From the NCBI RefSeq assembly GCF_030816915.1, contig NZ_JAUSYN010000002.1, positions 6,027,501 to 6,091,500 of the forward strand: a stretch of DNA of 64,000 nt, read 5' to 3'. The position numbers and the translations under genes are program-made. How positions within the stretch are numbered: position 1 is the first letter of the stretch; the number at the start of each line of letters is the position of its first letter. Below, piece by piece: positions 9,196-18,016 of the stretch. A model generated the notes under the pieces. It had not been told where the DNA came from and made no database searches. It saw only the letters and a program-made list of their open reading frames with translations. This DNA is from Streptomyces sp. B3I8. Its GTDB lineage: Bacteria; Actinomycetota; Actinomycetes; Streptomycetales; Streptomycetaceae.

Positions 9196-10038
9196 ATGGC
9201 TCACGTCGTACGCGCGGCGCTGGTCCAGGCGACCTGGACCGGTGACACCGAATCCATGATCGCCAAGCATGAGGAGCACGCCCGTGAGGCGGCCCGGCAG
9301 GGGGCCCGCGTGCTCGGCTTCCAGGAGGTGTTCAACGCCCCCTACTTCTGCCAGGTCCAGGAGCCCGAGCACTACCGCTGGGCGGAACCCGTGCCGGACG
9401 GGCCCACCGTCACCCGGATGCGGGAGCTGGCGCGCGAGACCGGGACGGTGCTCGTCGTGCCCGTCTTCGAGGTCGAGGGGTCCGGTTTCTACTACAACAC
9501 CGCCGCCGTGATCGACGCCGACGGCCGGTACCTCGGCAAGTACCGCAAGCACCACATCCCCCAGGTCCACGGGTTCTGGGAGAAGTACTACTTCAGGCCC
9601 GGCAACGCCGGCTGGCCCGTCTTCGACACCGCCGTCGGCAAGGTCGGCGTCTACATCTGCTACGACCGGCACTTCCCCGAGGGCTGGCGCCAACTCGGGC
9701 TGCAAGGCGCCCAGTTGGTCTACAACCCGTCCGCCACCCACCGGGGTCTGTCCTCCCACCTGTGGCGGCTGGAGCAGCCCGCGGCCGCCGTCGCCAACGA
9801 GTACTTCGTCGCCGCCATCAACCGGGTGGGACGGGAGGAGTACGGCGACAACGACTTCTACGGCACGTCCTACTTCGTCGACCCGCGCGGACAGTTCGTC
9901 GGCGAGGCCGCCAGTGACACCGAGGAGCAACTCCTCGTCCGCGACCTCGACTTCGGACTGATCGACGAGGTACGGCAGCAGTGGGCGTTCTACCGTGACC
10001 GCCGCCCCGACGCGTACGAAGGACTGGTGCAGCCGTGA
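9196..10038 (+). CDS. Beta-ureidopropionase / N-carbamoyl amide hydrolase (nitrilase superfamily)
   Basis: 280 aa. The nitrilase catalytic triad is visible: Glu44 (GFQEVF), Lys118 (KYRKHHIP) and Cys155 (YICYDRHFPE). It is expected to hydrolyse N-carbamoyl-beta-alanine to beta-alanine, CO2 and ammonia, the last step of reductive pyrimidine degradation. The start at 9196 is preferred over an in-frame one at 9181 because AAGGAG sits 7 nt upstream. First gene of the operon; its last four bases overlap the start of the aminotransferase (GTGA), implying translational coupling. Confidence 0.9.
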   Translation: MAHVVRAALVQATWTGDTESMIAKHEEHAREAARQGARVLGFQEVFNAPYFCQVQEPEHYRWAEPVPDGPTVTRMRELARETGTVLVVPVFEVEGSGFYYNTAAVIDADGRYLGKYRKHHIPQVHGFWEKYYFRPGNAGWPVFDTAVGKVGVYICYDRHFPEGWRQLGLQGAQLVYNPSATHRGLSSHLWRLEQPAAAVANEYFVAAINRVGREEYGDNDFYGTSYFVDPRGQFVGEAASDTEEQLLVRDLDFGLIDEVRQQWAFYRDRRPDAYEGLVQP

Positions 10039-11354
10039 CCGACGACCTCCACGCCCGCCACCGCGCCGTACTCCCCGACTGGCTCGCCCTCTACTACGAC
10101 ACACCCCTGGAGATCACCCACGGCGAGGGCCGGCACGTCTGGGACGCCGAGGGCACCAGGTACCTCGACTTCTTCGGCGGCATCCTCACCACCATGACCG
10201 CGCACGCCCTGCCCGAGGTCACCAAGGCGGTGAGCGAGCAGGCCGGCCGCATCCTGCACTCCTCCACCCTCTACCTCAACCGCCCGATGGTCGAACTGGC
10301 CGAGCGCATCGCCGGGTTGAGCGGCATCCCGGACGCCCGCGTCTTCTTCACCACCTCCGGCACCGAGGCCAACGACACCGCGCTGCTGCTCGCCACCACC
10401 CACCGGCGCAGCAACACCCTGCTGGCGATGCGCAACAGCTACCACGGCCGCTCCTTCTCCACTGTCGGCATCACCGGCAACCGCGGCTGGTCGCCCACCT
10501 CCCTCTCCCCGCTGCAGACGCTCTACGTGCACGGCGGCGTCCGCACCCGCGGCCCGTACGCCCACCTCGGCGACGCCGAGTTCGTCGCGGCCTGCGTCGA
10601 GGACCTGAAGGACCTGCTCGGCCACACCCGCGCGCCGGCCGCGCTGATCGCCGAACCGGTCCAGGGCGTCGGCGGCTTCACCTCCCCTCCCGACGGGCTG
10701 TACGCGGCCTTCCGCGAGGTGCTGCGCGAGCACGGCATCCTGTGGATCGCCGACGAGGTGCAGACCGGCTGGGGCCGCACCGGCGACCACTTCTGGGGCT
10801 GGCAGGCACACGCCGAGAACGGCCCGCCCGACATGCTGACCTTCGCCAAGGGCATCGGCAACGGCATGTCCATCGGCGGTGTGGTGGCCCGCGCCGAGAT
10901 CATGAACTGTCTCGACGCCAACAGCATCTCCACCTTCGGCGGCACCCAGATCACCATGGCGGCCGGCCTCGCCAACCTCACCTACCTGCTGGAACACGAG
11001 CTGCAGGACAACGCCCGGAGCGTCGGCGGACAGCTCCTGGAACGGCTGCGGACCGGCACCGCTGACCACCCGGGCGTACGGGAGGTGCGCGGACGCGGGC
11101 TGATGATCGGCGTCGAGCTCGTCCGGCCCGGCACGGACGAGGCCGACCCGGCCGCCGCGGCCGCCGTGCTGGAGGCCGCGCGCGAGGGCGGACTCCTCGT
11201 CGGCAAGGGCGGCGGCCACAACACCAGCGCCCTGCGCATCGCCCCGCCGATGACCCTCACCGCCGACGAGGCGGAGGAGGGCGCCGACATCCTCCTGCGC
11301 GCGCTGCACAGCCCCCGCCGGCCGGACACGGACAGGCAGAGGCAGGCATCATGA
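10035..11354 (+). CDS. Class III PLP-dependent aminotransferase (beta-alanine:pyruvate type)
   Basis: 439 aa, GTG start overlapping the upstream stop by 4 nt. Class III fold motifs: the pyridoxal phosphate cradle TTSGTEANDTAL, IADEVQTGWGRTG, and the Schiff-base Lys272 in FAKGIGNG. The context, between beta-ureidopropionase and dihydropyrimidinase, suggests it transaminates beta-alanine (or 3-aminoisobutyrate) to malonate semialdehyde. The substrate is inferred from the operon; related enzymes act on ornithine or alanine-glyoxylate. It ends in an ATGA overlap with the next gene. Confidence 0.88.
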   Translation: MTDDLHARHRAVLPDWLALYYDTPLEITHGEGRHVWDAEGTRYLDFFGGILTTMTAHALPEVTKAVSEQAGRILHSSTLYLNRPMVELAERIAGLSGIPDARVFFTTSGTEANDTALLLATTHRRSNTLLAMRNSYHGRSFSTVGITGNRGWSPTSLSPLQTLYVHGGVRTRGPYAHLGDAEFVAACVEDLKDLLGHTRAPAALIAEPVQGVGGFTSPPDGLYAAFREVLREHGILWIADEVQTGWGRTGDHFWGWQAHAENGPPDMLTFAKGIGNGMSIGGVVARAEIMNCLDANSISTFGGTQITMAAGLANLTYLLEHELQDNARSVGGQLLERLRTGTADHPGVREVRGRGLMIGVELVRPGTDEADPAAAAAVLEAAREGGLLVGKGGGHNTSALRIAPPMTLTADEAEEGADILLRALHSPRRPDTDRQRQAS

Positions 11355-12754
11355 GCAGCCGTACCGTCGTCCGCGGCGGCCTCGTCGTCACCGCCGCCGA
11401 CGAACTCCACGCCGACGTCCTGATCGAGGACGGCCGCATCGCCGCCCTCGCCACGACCGGCACCCCGGCCGCCGAGGCGTTCACCGCCGACCGCACGATC
11501 GACGCCACCGGCAAGTACGTCGTCCCCGGCGGTGTCGACGGGCACACCCACATGGAGATGCCCTTCGGCGGCACCTACGCCTCGGACACCTTCGCCACGG
11601 GCACCCGGGCCGCCGCCTGGGGCGGCACCACCACGATCGTCGACTTCGCGATCCAGAGCGTCGGCGGCACCCTGCGCGAGGGCCTGGACGCCTGGCACGC
11701 CAAGGCGGAGGGCAACTGCGCGATCGACTACGGCTTCCACATGATCGTCTCGGACGTGCACGACGGGACGCTGAAGGAGATGGACCTCCTCGTCGACGAG
11801 GGCGTGACCTCGTACAAGCAGTTCATGGCCTACCCGGGGGTGTTCTACTCCGACGACGGCCAGATCCTGCGCGCCATGCAGCGCGCCGCCGGCAACGGCG
11901 GGCTGATCATGATGCATGCCGAGAACGGCATCGCCATCGACGTCCTCGTCCGACAGGCCCTCGCCCGCGGCGACACCGACCCCCGCTTCCACGGCGAGGT
12001 CCGCAAGGCCCTGCTGGAGGCCGAGGCCACCCACCGCGCCATCCGGCTCGCACAGGTCGCCGGCGCGCCCCTGTACGTCGTGCACGTCTCGGCGCGGGAG
12101 GCGCTCGCCGAACTGGCCCGCGCCCGTGACGACGGGCTGCCCGTCTTCGGCGAGACCTGTCCGCAGTATCTGTTCCTGTCCACCGACAACCTCGCCGAGC
12201 CGGACTTCGAGGGCGCCAAGTACGTGTGCAGCACCCCGCTGCGCCCGCGCGAGCACCAGGCGGCGCTGTGGCGGGGGCTGCGCACCAACGACCTCCAGGT
12301 GGTCTCCACCGACCACTGTCCGTTCTGCTTCACCGGCCAGAAGGAGCTGGGCCGCGGCGACTTCTCGAAGATCCCCAACGGCATGCCCGGCGTGGAGCAC
12401 CGCATGGACCTCCTCCACCAGGCCGTCGTCGACGGGCACCTGTCCCGCCGCCGCTGGATCGAGCTCGCCTGCGCCACCCCGGCCCGCATGTTCGGCCTCT
12501 ACCCGAGGAAGGGCACGCTCGCCCCGGGCTCCGACGCCGACCTCGTCGTCTACGACCCGCACGCCGAGCAGGTCCTCTCCGCCGCGACGCACCACATGAA
12601 CGTCGACTACTCGGCGTACGAGGGGCGGCGGATCACCGGCCGGGTGGAGACCGTGCTCTCGCGCGGGGAACCGGTCGTCACCAAGGGGGAGTTCACCGGC
12701 CGCGCGGGGCACGGCAGATACCTGCCGCGCTCCACCTGCCAGTACCTCGACTAG
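11351..12754 (+). CDS. hydA: Dihydropyrimidinase / D-hydantoinase
   Basis: 467 aa metal-dependent amidohydrolase that opens dihydrouracil or hydantoin rings to the N-carbamoyl product used by the first gene of the operon. Zinc ligands: HTHMEMPFGG near the N-terminus, a carboxylated Lys156 (SYKQFMAYPG), MHAENG, YVVHVSA and STDHCPF. Length is normal for the family. The ATG overlaps the aminotransferase stop (ATGA), so it is translationally coupled. The LLM oxidoreductase follows 9 bp downstream. Confidence 0.93.
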   Translation: MSSRTVVRGGLVVTAADELHADVLIEDGRIAALATTGTPAAEAFTADRTIDATGKYVVPGGVDGHTHMEMPFGGTYASDTFATGTRAAAWGGTTTIVDFAIQSVGGTLREGLDAWHAKAEGNCAIDYGFHMIVSDVHDGTLKEMDLLVDEGVTSYKQFMAYPGVFYSDDGQILRAMQRAAGNGGLIMMHAENGIAIDVLVRQALARGDTDPRFHGEVRKALLEAEATHRAIRLAQVAGAPLYVVHVSAREALAELARARDDGLPVFGETCPQYLFLSTDNLAEPDFEGAKYVCSTPLRPREHQAALWRGLRTNDLQVVSTDHCPFCFTGQKELGRGDFSKIPNGMPGVEHRMDLLHQAVVDGHLSRRRWIELACATPARMFGLYPRKGTLAPGSDADLVVYDPHAEQVLSAATHHMNVDYSAYEGRRITGRVETVLSRGEPVVTKGEFTGRAGHGRYLPRSTCQYLD

Positions 12755-12763
12755 GAGTGGCGC

Positions 12764-13786
12764 ATGGACTTCGGGCTCGTTCTGCAGACCGACCCGCCCG
12801 CCTCGCGCGTTGTCGACCTGATGCGGCGCGCCGAACGCAACGGCTTCACGCACGGCTGGACCTTCGACTCGGCCGTGCTGTGGCAGGAACCGTTCGTCAT
12901 CCACAGCCAGATCCTGGCGCACACCACGACCCTCACCGTCGGCCCGATGGTCACCAACCCCGGCACCCGCACCTGGGAGGTGACCGCCTCCACCTTCGCC
13001 ACCCTCAACGACATGTTCGGCAACCGCACGGTGTGCGGGATCGGGCGGGGGGACTCGGCGATGCGGGTGGCCGGCCGGAAGCCGAACACACTGGCCAGGA
13101 TCAGCGGGGCGATGAAGGTGATCCGGGCGCTGGCCGGCGGTGAGCCGGCCGACCTCGGCGGCGGCACGGTCGTCCGGTTCCCGTGGGTCCGGCCGGGCGC
13201 CCGGCTCCCCGTGTGGATGGCCGCGTACGGGCCGAAGGCGCTGCGGATGGCGGGGGAGGAGGCCGACGGGTTCATTCTCCAGCTCGCCGACCCCTACCTC
13301 ACCGCTTCCATGGTGCGGACGGTCAAGGACGCCGCCTCGGCGGCCGGCCGTGACCCCGCCGACGTCACGGTGTGCGTCGCCGCCCCCGCGTACGTCACCG
13401 CCGACGACTCGCCCGAGGCGCTCGCCCACGCCCGCGACCAGTGCCGCTGGTTCGGCGGCATGGTCGGCAACCACGTCGCCGACCTGGTCGCCCGGTACGG
13501 GGAGCACTCGACGGCCGTGCCCGACGCGCTCACCGACTACATCAAGGCGCGCGAGGGCTACGACTACTCCCATCACGGGCGCGCCGACAACCCGGACACC
13601 GCGTTCGTGCCGGACGAGATCGTGGACCGCTTCTGTGTCCTCGGCCCCGTCGAACGCCACGTCGAGAAGCTCCGGGCGCTGCGTGCCCTGGGTGTCGACC
13701 AGTTCGCGGTGTACGACATGCACGACGCCCAGGAGGCGGTCGTCGACGCGTACGGCGCCGAGGTGATCCCCGCACTCGCCGGCTGA
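12764..13786 (+). CDS. F420-dependent LLM-class oxidoreductase (TIGR03842-like)
   Basis: 340 aa TIM-barrel flavin/F420 oxidoreductase: N-terminal MDFGLVLQTDPPASRVVDL, GIGRGDSAMR, and the PVWMAAYGPKALRMAGEEAD segment characteristic of LLM proteins. Start ATG has AGGAGTGG upstream. It is the fourth gene of the pyrimidine operon, where it is a plausible partner enzyme. Members near hydantoinases have been annotated as TIGR03842 (memory). The reaction is not established; it could supply the otherwise missing pyrimidine reduction or act on a later aldehyde. Confidence 0.82.
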   Translation: MDFGLVLQTDPPASRVVDLMRRAERNGFTHGWTFDSAVLWQEPFVIHSQILAHTTTLTVGPMVTNPGTRTWEVTASTFATLNDMFGNRTVCGIGRGDSAMRVAGRKPNTLARISGAMKVIRALAGGEPADLGGGTVVRFPWVRPGARLPVWMAAYGPKALRMAGEEADGFILQLADPYLTASMVRTVKDAASAAGRDPADVTVCVAAPAYVTADDSPEALAHARDQCRWFGGMVGNHVADLVARYGEHSTAVPDALTDYIKAREGYDYSHHGRADNPDTAFVPDEIVDRFCVLGPVERHVEKLRALRALGVDQFAVYDMHDAQEAVVDAYGAEVIPALAG

Positions 13787-13804
13787 CCGGCCGCGTACGG
13801 CCTG

Positions 13805-14737
13805 TCAGGCACCGTCGGCGGCCACCGAGTCCCGGACGGCCTCCAGGCCGGCGGCGTGTTCGACGACCGGACGGTAACCGAGTTCGGCCACGGCCTTGTC
13901 CGTCCGCAGGGTGCACTCCTGCCCGAGGAACCAGCGCGCGGGAACGGGCACCGCGCCGGCGGCGGTCCCGGCGTCCATGTCGGGGATCGGGACGTCGACG
14001 CCGTAGAGCGCGAACTGGGCCTCCAGGAACTCGCGCAGGATGACGCGGTGCCGGTCGGTGACGAAGTACGCCTGACCGGGCCGGCCGTGCCGCCACCCGA
14101 GTACGAGCCCCTCGACGGCGTTGTCGACGAACGTGACGTCGGTCGTGTGCCGTCCTCCGTCGATCCAGGCGAGCTGTCCCGCCTTCGCGGCCGCGGCCAG
14201 GCCCTCGACGAGGGAACTGTGGGGGCCCCAGACGAACCGCGGGCGGATCGACACCGTGGCGAAGCCAGGGGCGTTCGCGTCGAGCACGATCTTCTCGGCC
14301 GCGGCCTTCGTGGCGCTGTAGGCGGCTTCCGAGTCGGGCCGCAGCGGCGCGCTCTCGTCGACGTCCACGAGCGGGCTACCGGCCAGGAGCGCGGCCTCGC
14401 TGCCGCAGAGGACGAAACGCGGGACCCGCGCGTGGCGCGCGGCCTCGACGGCTGCCTCGGTGCCGCGCACCGTCACCAGCTCCTGGCGTTCGCGATCGGC
14501 GGTGATGTCGGTCTCGGCGGCGAGGTGGAACACCACGTCGCTGCCCGTCACACGGTCCTGCCAGGTGAGCGGGTCGGTCAACTCGCCCCGCACGGGCTCC
14601 GCGCCCAGCGCGGAGATCTTCGCGGCCGAGGCCTCACTGCGCACCAGAGCGCGCACCGAGTGCCCCTCGCCGAGGAGCCGGCGCACCAATGCCCGGCCGA
14701 TGAAGCCGGAACCGCCGGTGACGAATACCTGTGCCAT
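13805..14737 (-). CDS. NAD(P)-dependent epimerase/dehydratase (extended SDR)
   Basis: 310 aa from ATG 14737. N-terminal Rossmann motif TGGSGFIG (GxxGxxG), the family block DVVFHLAAETD, and a YSATK segment with the SDR Tyr-x-x-x-Lys pair (AAYSATKAAAEKI). It resembles 3-beta-HSD/NAD-dependent sugar epimerase relatives; the substrate is unknown. Divergently arranged with a LysR regulator across 147 bp, so it is the likely regulatory target. It converges on the LLM gene with 18 bp between. Confidence 0.85.
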   Translation of the reverse strand: MAQVFVTGGSGFIGRALVRRLLGEGHSVRALVRSEASAAKISALGAEPVRGELTDPLTWQDRVTGSDVVFHLAAETDITADRERQELVTVRGTEAAVEAARHARVPRFVLCGSEAALLAGSPLVDVDESAPLRPDSEAAYSATKAAAEKIVLDANAPGFATVSIRPRFVWGPHSSLVEGLAAAAKAGQLAWIDGGRHTTDVTFVDNAVEGLVLGWRHGRPGQAYFVTDRHRVILREFLEAQFALYGVDVPIPDMDAGTAAGAVPVPARWFLGQECTLRTDKAVAELGYRPVVEHAAGLEAVRDSVAADGA

Positions 14738-14872
14738 GGGTCTCTCCCTAACTCTGCTCATTCGCTCTGCCGAGCCCTGTCGCCCGCTGTGGGCGAGAAG
14801 GTCTCGTGGGTGAGAGCAACCGGGCGTCCGGAAGACTTCCCTCAGCAGCATTCATACCTGGAGGGTCTGCGA

Positions 14873-14884
14873 TAATATTTATGG
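14873..14884 (+). promoter_or_regulatory. Leaderless-type -10 of the LysR gene
   Basis: TAATAT (14873-14878) lies 6 nt before the ATG at 14885, so transcription would start at or next to the start codon. There is no usable Shine-Dalgarno for this ATG. The A/T-rich patch stands out in this GC-rich DNA and is a natural site for LysR autoregulation. Confidence 0.5.
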
Positions 14885-15853
14885 ATGGCTTCCCTGCGGG
14901 CACTGGAGTGCCTCGTCGCCGTCGCGGACTGCGGGTCGATCACGCAGGCCGCGGTGCTGCTGCATTCCTCGCAGCCCGCGGTCTCCCATCAACTCGCCTC
15001 GCTGGAACGCGAGACCCGAACGGTCCTGCTCCGCCGCGAGCCACGGGGGGTCAAACTCACCTCCGCGGGGCGCGCCGCCGTCGCGGATGCCAGGCGGGCG
15101 ATCGAAGCGGCCGAGTCAGCCGTGCGGTCGGCACGCGCGGCAGGCCGGGCGGCCGGAGGCGTGCTGCGCCTGGTCTGCGCGCAGAGCCTCACGGTGCCGC
15201 TGCTCGCCGCCGTCGTCCGGCAGTGGCACCGCCGGCACCCGGAGGTCGCGATCACGCTGCGCGAGTCCACCTCTATGGACGAGGCACTCGGCCTCGTCGA
15301 CTCCGACGAGGCCGACGTGGCGGTGCTGACGGCTCCCTCGGCCGGCCGCTTCACGATCACCCCCGTCGCGGAGGAGGAGATCGTGTGGGCGGCACCCGCC
15401 GACCATCCGCTGGCCGGACGGTCGGCCGTACGCCTCGAGGACCTCGAGGGCGCGCCGCTCATACACTTCGCGCCGGACAACGGCCTCGGTGCCTGGCTCG
15501 ACCAGTCCTTCGCCCACGCGGGAGTCCACCCCGAGACGGTGATGAGGACATCGGTGACCGCGACGGCACCGCAGCTCGCGGCCGCCGGTCTGGGAGTCGC
15601 CGTGTGCCCCGTGAGCGCGATCGGCCATGGCTTCCCGGGGGCGGTGCGACCGTTCTCCCCGCGCTGGGTCAGGCAACTGGTGGCGGTGACGTCCGCGGAG
15701 GCGGATCCGCTCGTCGCGCGGTTCATCGGCGACCTGCGCGGTCACGGCATGAGCCTGCCGCGCGAGGTACGGGCCCAGCTCGCACGGGGCGGAAGCGAGC
15801 CGGTGGCCGTCAGCCCTTGCCGAGCGCCCCGACCGCTTCCTTCGCCGCCTTGA
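14885..15853 (+). CDS. LysR-family transcriptional regulator
   Basis: 322 aa. The N-terminal winged helix-turn-helix is clear (ALECLVAVADCGSITQAA, then SSQPAVSHQLASLERE), followed by the periplasmic-binding-like effector domain from about residue 90 (GVLRLVCAQSLTVPLLAAVV). It is divergent from the SDR gene, the classical LysR arrangement, and probably controls it. The C-terminal 15 codons are Pro/Arg-rich and are antisense to the 3' end of the next gene (44-nt overlap), suggesting a read-through extension of the original stop. Confidence 0.9.
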   Translation: MASLRALECLVAVADCGSITQAAVLLHSSQPAVSHQLASLERETRTVLLRREPRGVKLTSAGRAAVADARRAIEAAESAVRSARAAGRAAGGVLRLVCAQSLTVPLLAAVVRQWHRRHPEVAITLRESTSMDEALGLVDSDEADVAVLTAPSAGRFTITPVAEEEIVWAAPADHPLAGRSAVRLEDLEGAPLIHFAPDNGLGAWLDQSFAHAGVHPETVMRTSVTATAPQLAAAGLGVAVCPVSAIGHGFPGAVRPFSPRWVRQLVAVTSAEADPLVARFIGDLRGHGMSLPREVRAQLARGGSEPVAVSPCRAPRPLPSPP

Positions 15854-16508
15854 TCGCGCCCTTGTTGATCTCGTCCGTGCCCGGCGCCTTCTTCGACTCG
15901 AAGTCGCTGCCGTTGTACGTCACGACCACCAGCGCGTTGGACACCCGGGCCAGCACCACGCCCTCGCGGGTCTGCTGCTTCTTGTCGGTGGTGAGGTTGA
16001 CGACGGAGTACCCCGCGTCGCCGAGGCCGGGCACCGCACCGCCACCGCTCTTCTCGGCCGTGCGCTGCCCGTACGCCTTCTGCGCCGCCGACACGGAGTC
16101 CGCGATCTCGAAGGAGACGTCGAGCCAGCGGTAGTCGAAGCCCTTGAGCGCGTTCCAGGAGCAGGTGCGGCGCACGCCCTCGTCGGTGGACGGGATCTCC
16201 TTGCCGGCCGTCTTGGCGCCCGGCACAAGGGACTTGAGCGTCTTCACGGAGACGCTGCCGCAGGGCGCGGGCGCCGCGTCGTACGCCTTGGCCGCCGGTG
16301 AGGCGGACGAGGAGGCGTCGCCGCCGCCCTTCTTCCCGGCGGTGTCCCCGGAGTTCGGCGACCGGTCGGCCGCGGAGTGGCCGGAGTCCGAGTCGGACGC
16401 GGAGGCGAGGGGGCCGGAGGACAGGGCCCAGCCCGCCGAGGCGAGCACGGCGACCGGCAGCAGCCGCGCGGTGAGCGCGAGGGACAAGGGAAGTGGGCGC
16501 ACGGGCAC
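15810..16508 (-). CDS. Exported hypothetical protein (DUF3558-like)
   Basis: 232 aa. The signal peptide spans residues about 1-38, followed by a Ser/Asp/Gly-rich linker. The mature domain has two cysteines (PCGSVS and RRTCSWN) and a WLDVSFEI strand, reminiscent of the DUF3558-type secreted domains of actinobacteria. No lipobox is seen. Function unknown. GTG start assumed at 16508. Its 3' end overlaps the LysR gene on the other strand. Confidence 0.65.
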   Translation of the reverse strand: MPVRPLPLSLALTARLLPVAVLASAGWALSSGPLASASDSDSGHSAADRSPNSGDTAGKKGGGDASSSASPAAKAYDAAPAPCGSVSVKTLKSLVPGAKTAGKEIPSTDEGVRRTCSWNALKGFDYRWLDVSFEIADSVSAAQKAYGQRTAEKSGGGAVPGLGDAGYSVVNLTTDKKQQTREGVVLARVSNALVVVTYNGSDFESKKAPGTDEINKGAIKAAKEAVGALGKG

Positions 16509-16606
16509 TTCTCGTGGGGGAGGGTGCGGAAGAGGTCCGCACTGCGGACGGGACGCACAGTCTCACACGACTCCCTGTGCGGGGAAAGGCCGAACTCGCT
16601 GCGTGC

Positions 16607-16695
16607 CCGCGCGGTCACTGTGGCCGCACGGGTCACTTGTCCGCGCGGTCGCCGTGGCCGCACGCTCACTTGTCCGCGCCGTCACCGTGACGGGC
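16607..16695. repeat. Imperfect tandem repeat, 33-34 bp unit, about 2.6 copies
   Basis: Units begin CCGCGCGGTCACTGTGGCC (16607), CCGCGCGGTCGCCGTGGCC (16641) and CCGCGCCGTCACCGTGACG (16674, partial). The first two end in CACTTGT. They occupy the region between the divergent genes at 16508 and 16736. Confidence 0.7.
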
Positions 16696-16735
16696 CGTCA
16701 GCCCGCTGGTTCCGGCCGCGTGGCATGATCACGCC

Positions 16736-17392
16736 GTGACCGCTCACCGCCGCCTGCGCAGCGCCGCCGGCCTCCTCGCCGTGTCCCTGCTCGCCGCCGG
16801 CTGCGGGCTGTCGGACGAACTGGACCGGGAGAGCGACCCCGGCCGTCGCCCGGACACGACCCCGGCGACGACCCCGGCGGTGCCTTCCATGACCGTCCCC
16901 GCCCCGGTCCGGACCGGCGCACTCCCGGGGGAACCGACCCGCCCCGCCGCGCCCGGTACGACCTCCTGCCCCGCCTCCGGAGTACGCGCCGAGCCCGGGC
17001 CGGTCGACGCGGCCATGGGTCTGCGCGCGATGACGGTACGGCTCACCAACTGCGGCAAGGAGATCTACCAGCTCGGCGGATACCCCGTCCTCACCGTGCT
17101 CGACGAGGACCGCGAACCCCTCGACGTCCAGGTGCTGAAGGGTCCGGGGAAGATCACCACCCTGGACGACCCCGGCCCGCACCCGGTGTCCCTGGCCCGC
17201 GGCGAGAGCGCCACCACCTCGCTGGTGTGGCGCAACACCGTCACCGATCCCACCACGACCGCCGTGAACGCCCCGTTCCTGCGTATCACCCCCGTCGAGG
17301 GCGGTCCCACGACGGTACTGACCGTGGACGGCGGCCTGGACCTGGGCAACACCGGACGGCTCGGCACCACGGCCTGGAAGAAGGCCGGCTGA
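16736..17392 (+). CDS. DUF4232 lipoprotein
   Basis: 218 aa. Lipobox LLAAGC with lipidated Cys23 after a short basic/hydrophobic signal sequence, then a Pro/Thr-rich linker (25-70), then a DUF4232 domain: SCPASGV, MGLRAMTVRLTNCGKEIYQLGGYP and an extended beta-rich tail. These are cell-surface proteins of unknown function that are common in Streptomyces. Start GTG 16736; CATGAT lies 6 nt upstream and could be a weak leaderless -10. It converges on the small genes at 17424. Confidence 0.82.
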   Translation: MTAHRRLRSAAGLLAVSLLAAGCGLSDELDRESDPGRRPDTTPATTPAVPSMTVPAPVRTGALPGEPTRPAAPGTTSCPASGVRAEPGPVDAAMGLRAMTVRLTNCGKEIYQLGGYPVLTVLDEDREPLDVQVLKGPGKITTLDDPGPHPVSLARGESATTSLVWRNTVTDPTTTAVNAPFLRITPVEGGPTTVLTVDGGLDLGNTGRLGTTAWKKAG

Positions 17393-17423
17393 CCGGGAGC
17401 GCCGGGCTCCGGGCGGCGGGTGT

Positions 17424-17660
17424 TCAGATCCCGACCGCGTAGCCGATGAACCCCGCGGCGAACAGCAGCACCAGCAGCAGAATGAGCGTCAGTGGCGCCT
17501 TGGCCCAGCCGCGCGACCGGTTGTACCCGATGTCACGGGGCAGGGTTCCCGAGATGCCGTCCTCGGCCGGCGGGGTCTCGCCCGGCGGAACCAGGCCGGC
17601 GGGCTCCACCCGGGTGGTGGGCCGCGGCTCGGAGGAGGAGTTGCCGTAGTGCGTGGACAT
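17424..17660 (-). CDS. Small membrane protein (DUF6480-like)
   Basis: 78 aa from ATG 17660 (MSTHYGNSSSEP); an alternative ATG at 17693 would add 11 residues. A Pro-rich N-terminus containing GLVPPGETPPAED, the hallmark I associate with DUF6480, is followed by a single C-terminal membrane segment (LTLILLLVLLFAAGFIGYAV). Function unknown. It lies 38 bp downstream of the DUF2795 gene on the same strand and is probably co-transcribed with it. Confidence 0.72.
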   Translation of the reverse strand: MSTHYGNSSSEPRPTTRVEPAGLVPPGETPPAEDGISGTLPRDIGYNRSRGWAKAPLTLILLLVLLFAAGFIGYAVGI

Positions 17661-17698
17661 GAGAGACCCCTGTCGTCGGTCGGACCCGGACATGAGGA

Positions 17699-17893
17699 TC
17701 AGCCCGAACCGAGAACGGCGCGGCTGACCTTGTTCGGGCCGTCGAATTCGTCCTTGCCGTGTGCCGTGAGGGCGTCGACGAGCGCGCTGTCGGCCCCGTG
17801 GCCGCGGGCGAGCCGTGCCAGGTCCTCGCCGGTGGCCGGACAGTCGGCCGACGCGAGGGCCCGCCGCAGATCGACCGGGTTCGGCTTCGCCAT
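17699..17893 (-). CDS. DUF2795 small protein
   Basis: 64 aa, soluble. It matches the DUF2795 pattern: polar start, L..AL..ADCPATGEDLARLARGHGAD, then FDGPNKVSRAVL. Such small helical proteins occur in many actinomycetes with no known function. A purine-rich GGGGTGAG lies upstream of the ATG. Probably in one unit with the small membrane protein. Confidence 0.75.
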   Translation of the reverse strand: MAKPNPVDLRRALASADCPATGEDLARLARGHGADSALVDALTAHGKDEFDGPNKVSRAVLGSG

Positions 17894-17979
17894 CCGTGGC
17901 TCACCCCTTCCTGCTGCTGCCCAGCTGCCCTGCCGCTCGTCACGGTGGGGGCTCCCGTCCGGCGGGAGGCTCGGTACTC

Positions 17980-18016
17980 GGTGGTGGGTGGTGGGTGGTG
18001 GGTGGTGGGTGGGAGG
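17980..18016 (+). repeat. G-rich 7-bp microsatellite upstream of second ggt
   Basis: Four perfect copies of TGGTGGG followed by TGGG, giving five GGG runs with short loops. This is a strong G-quadruplex candidate on the coding strand, ending 68 bp before the gamma-glutamyltransferase start. Confidence 0.75.
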
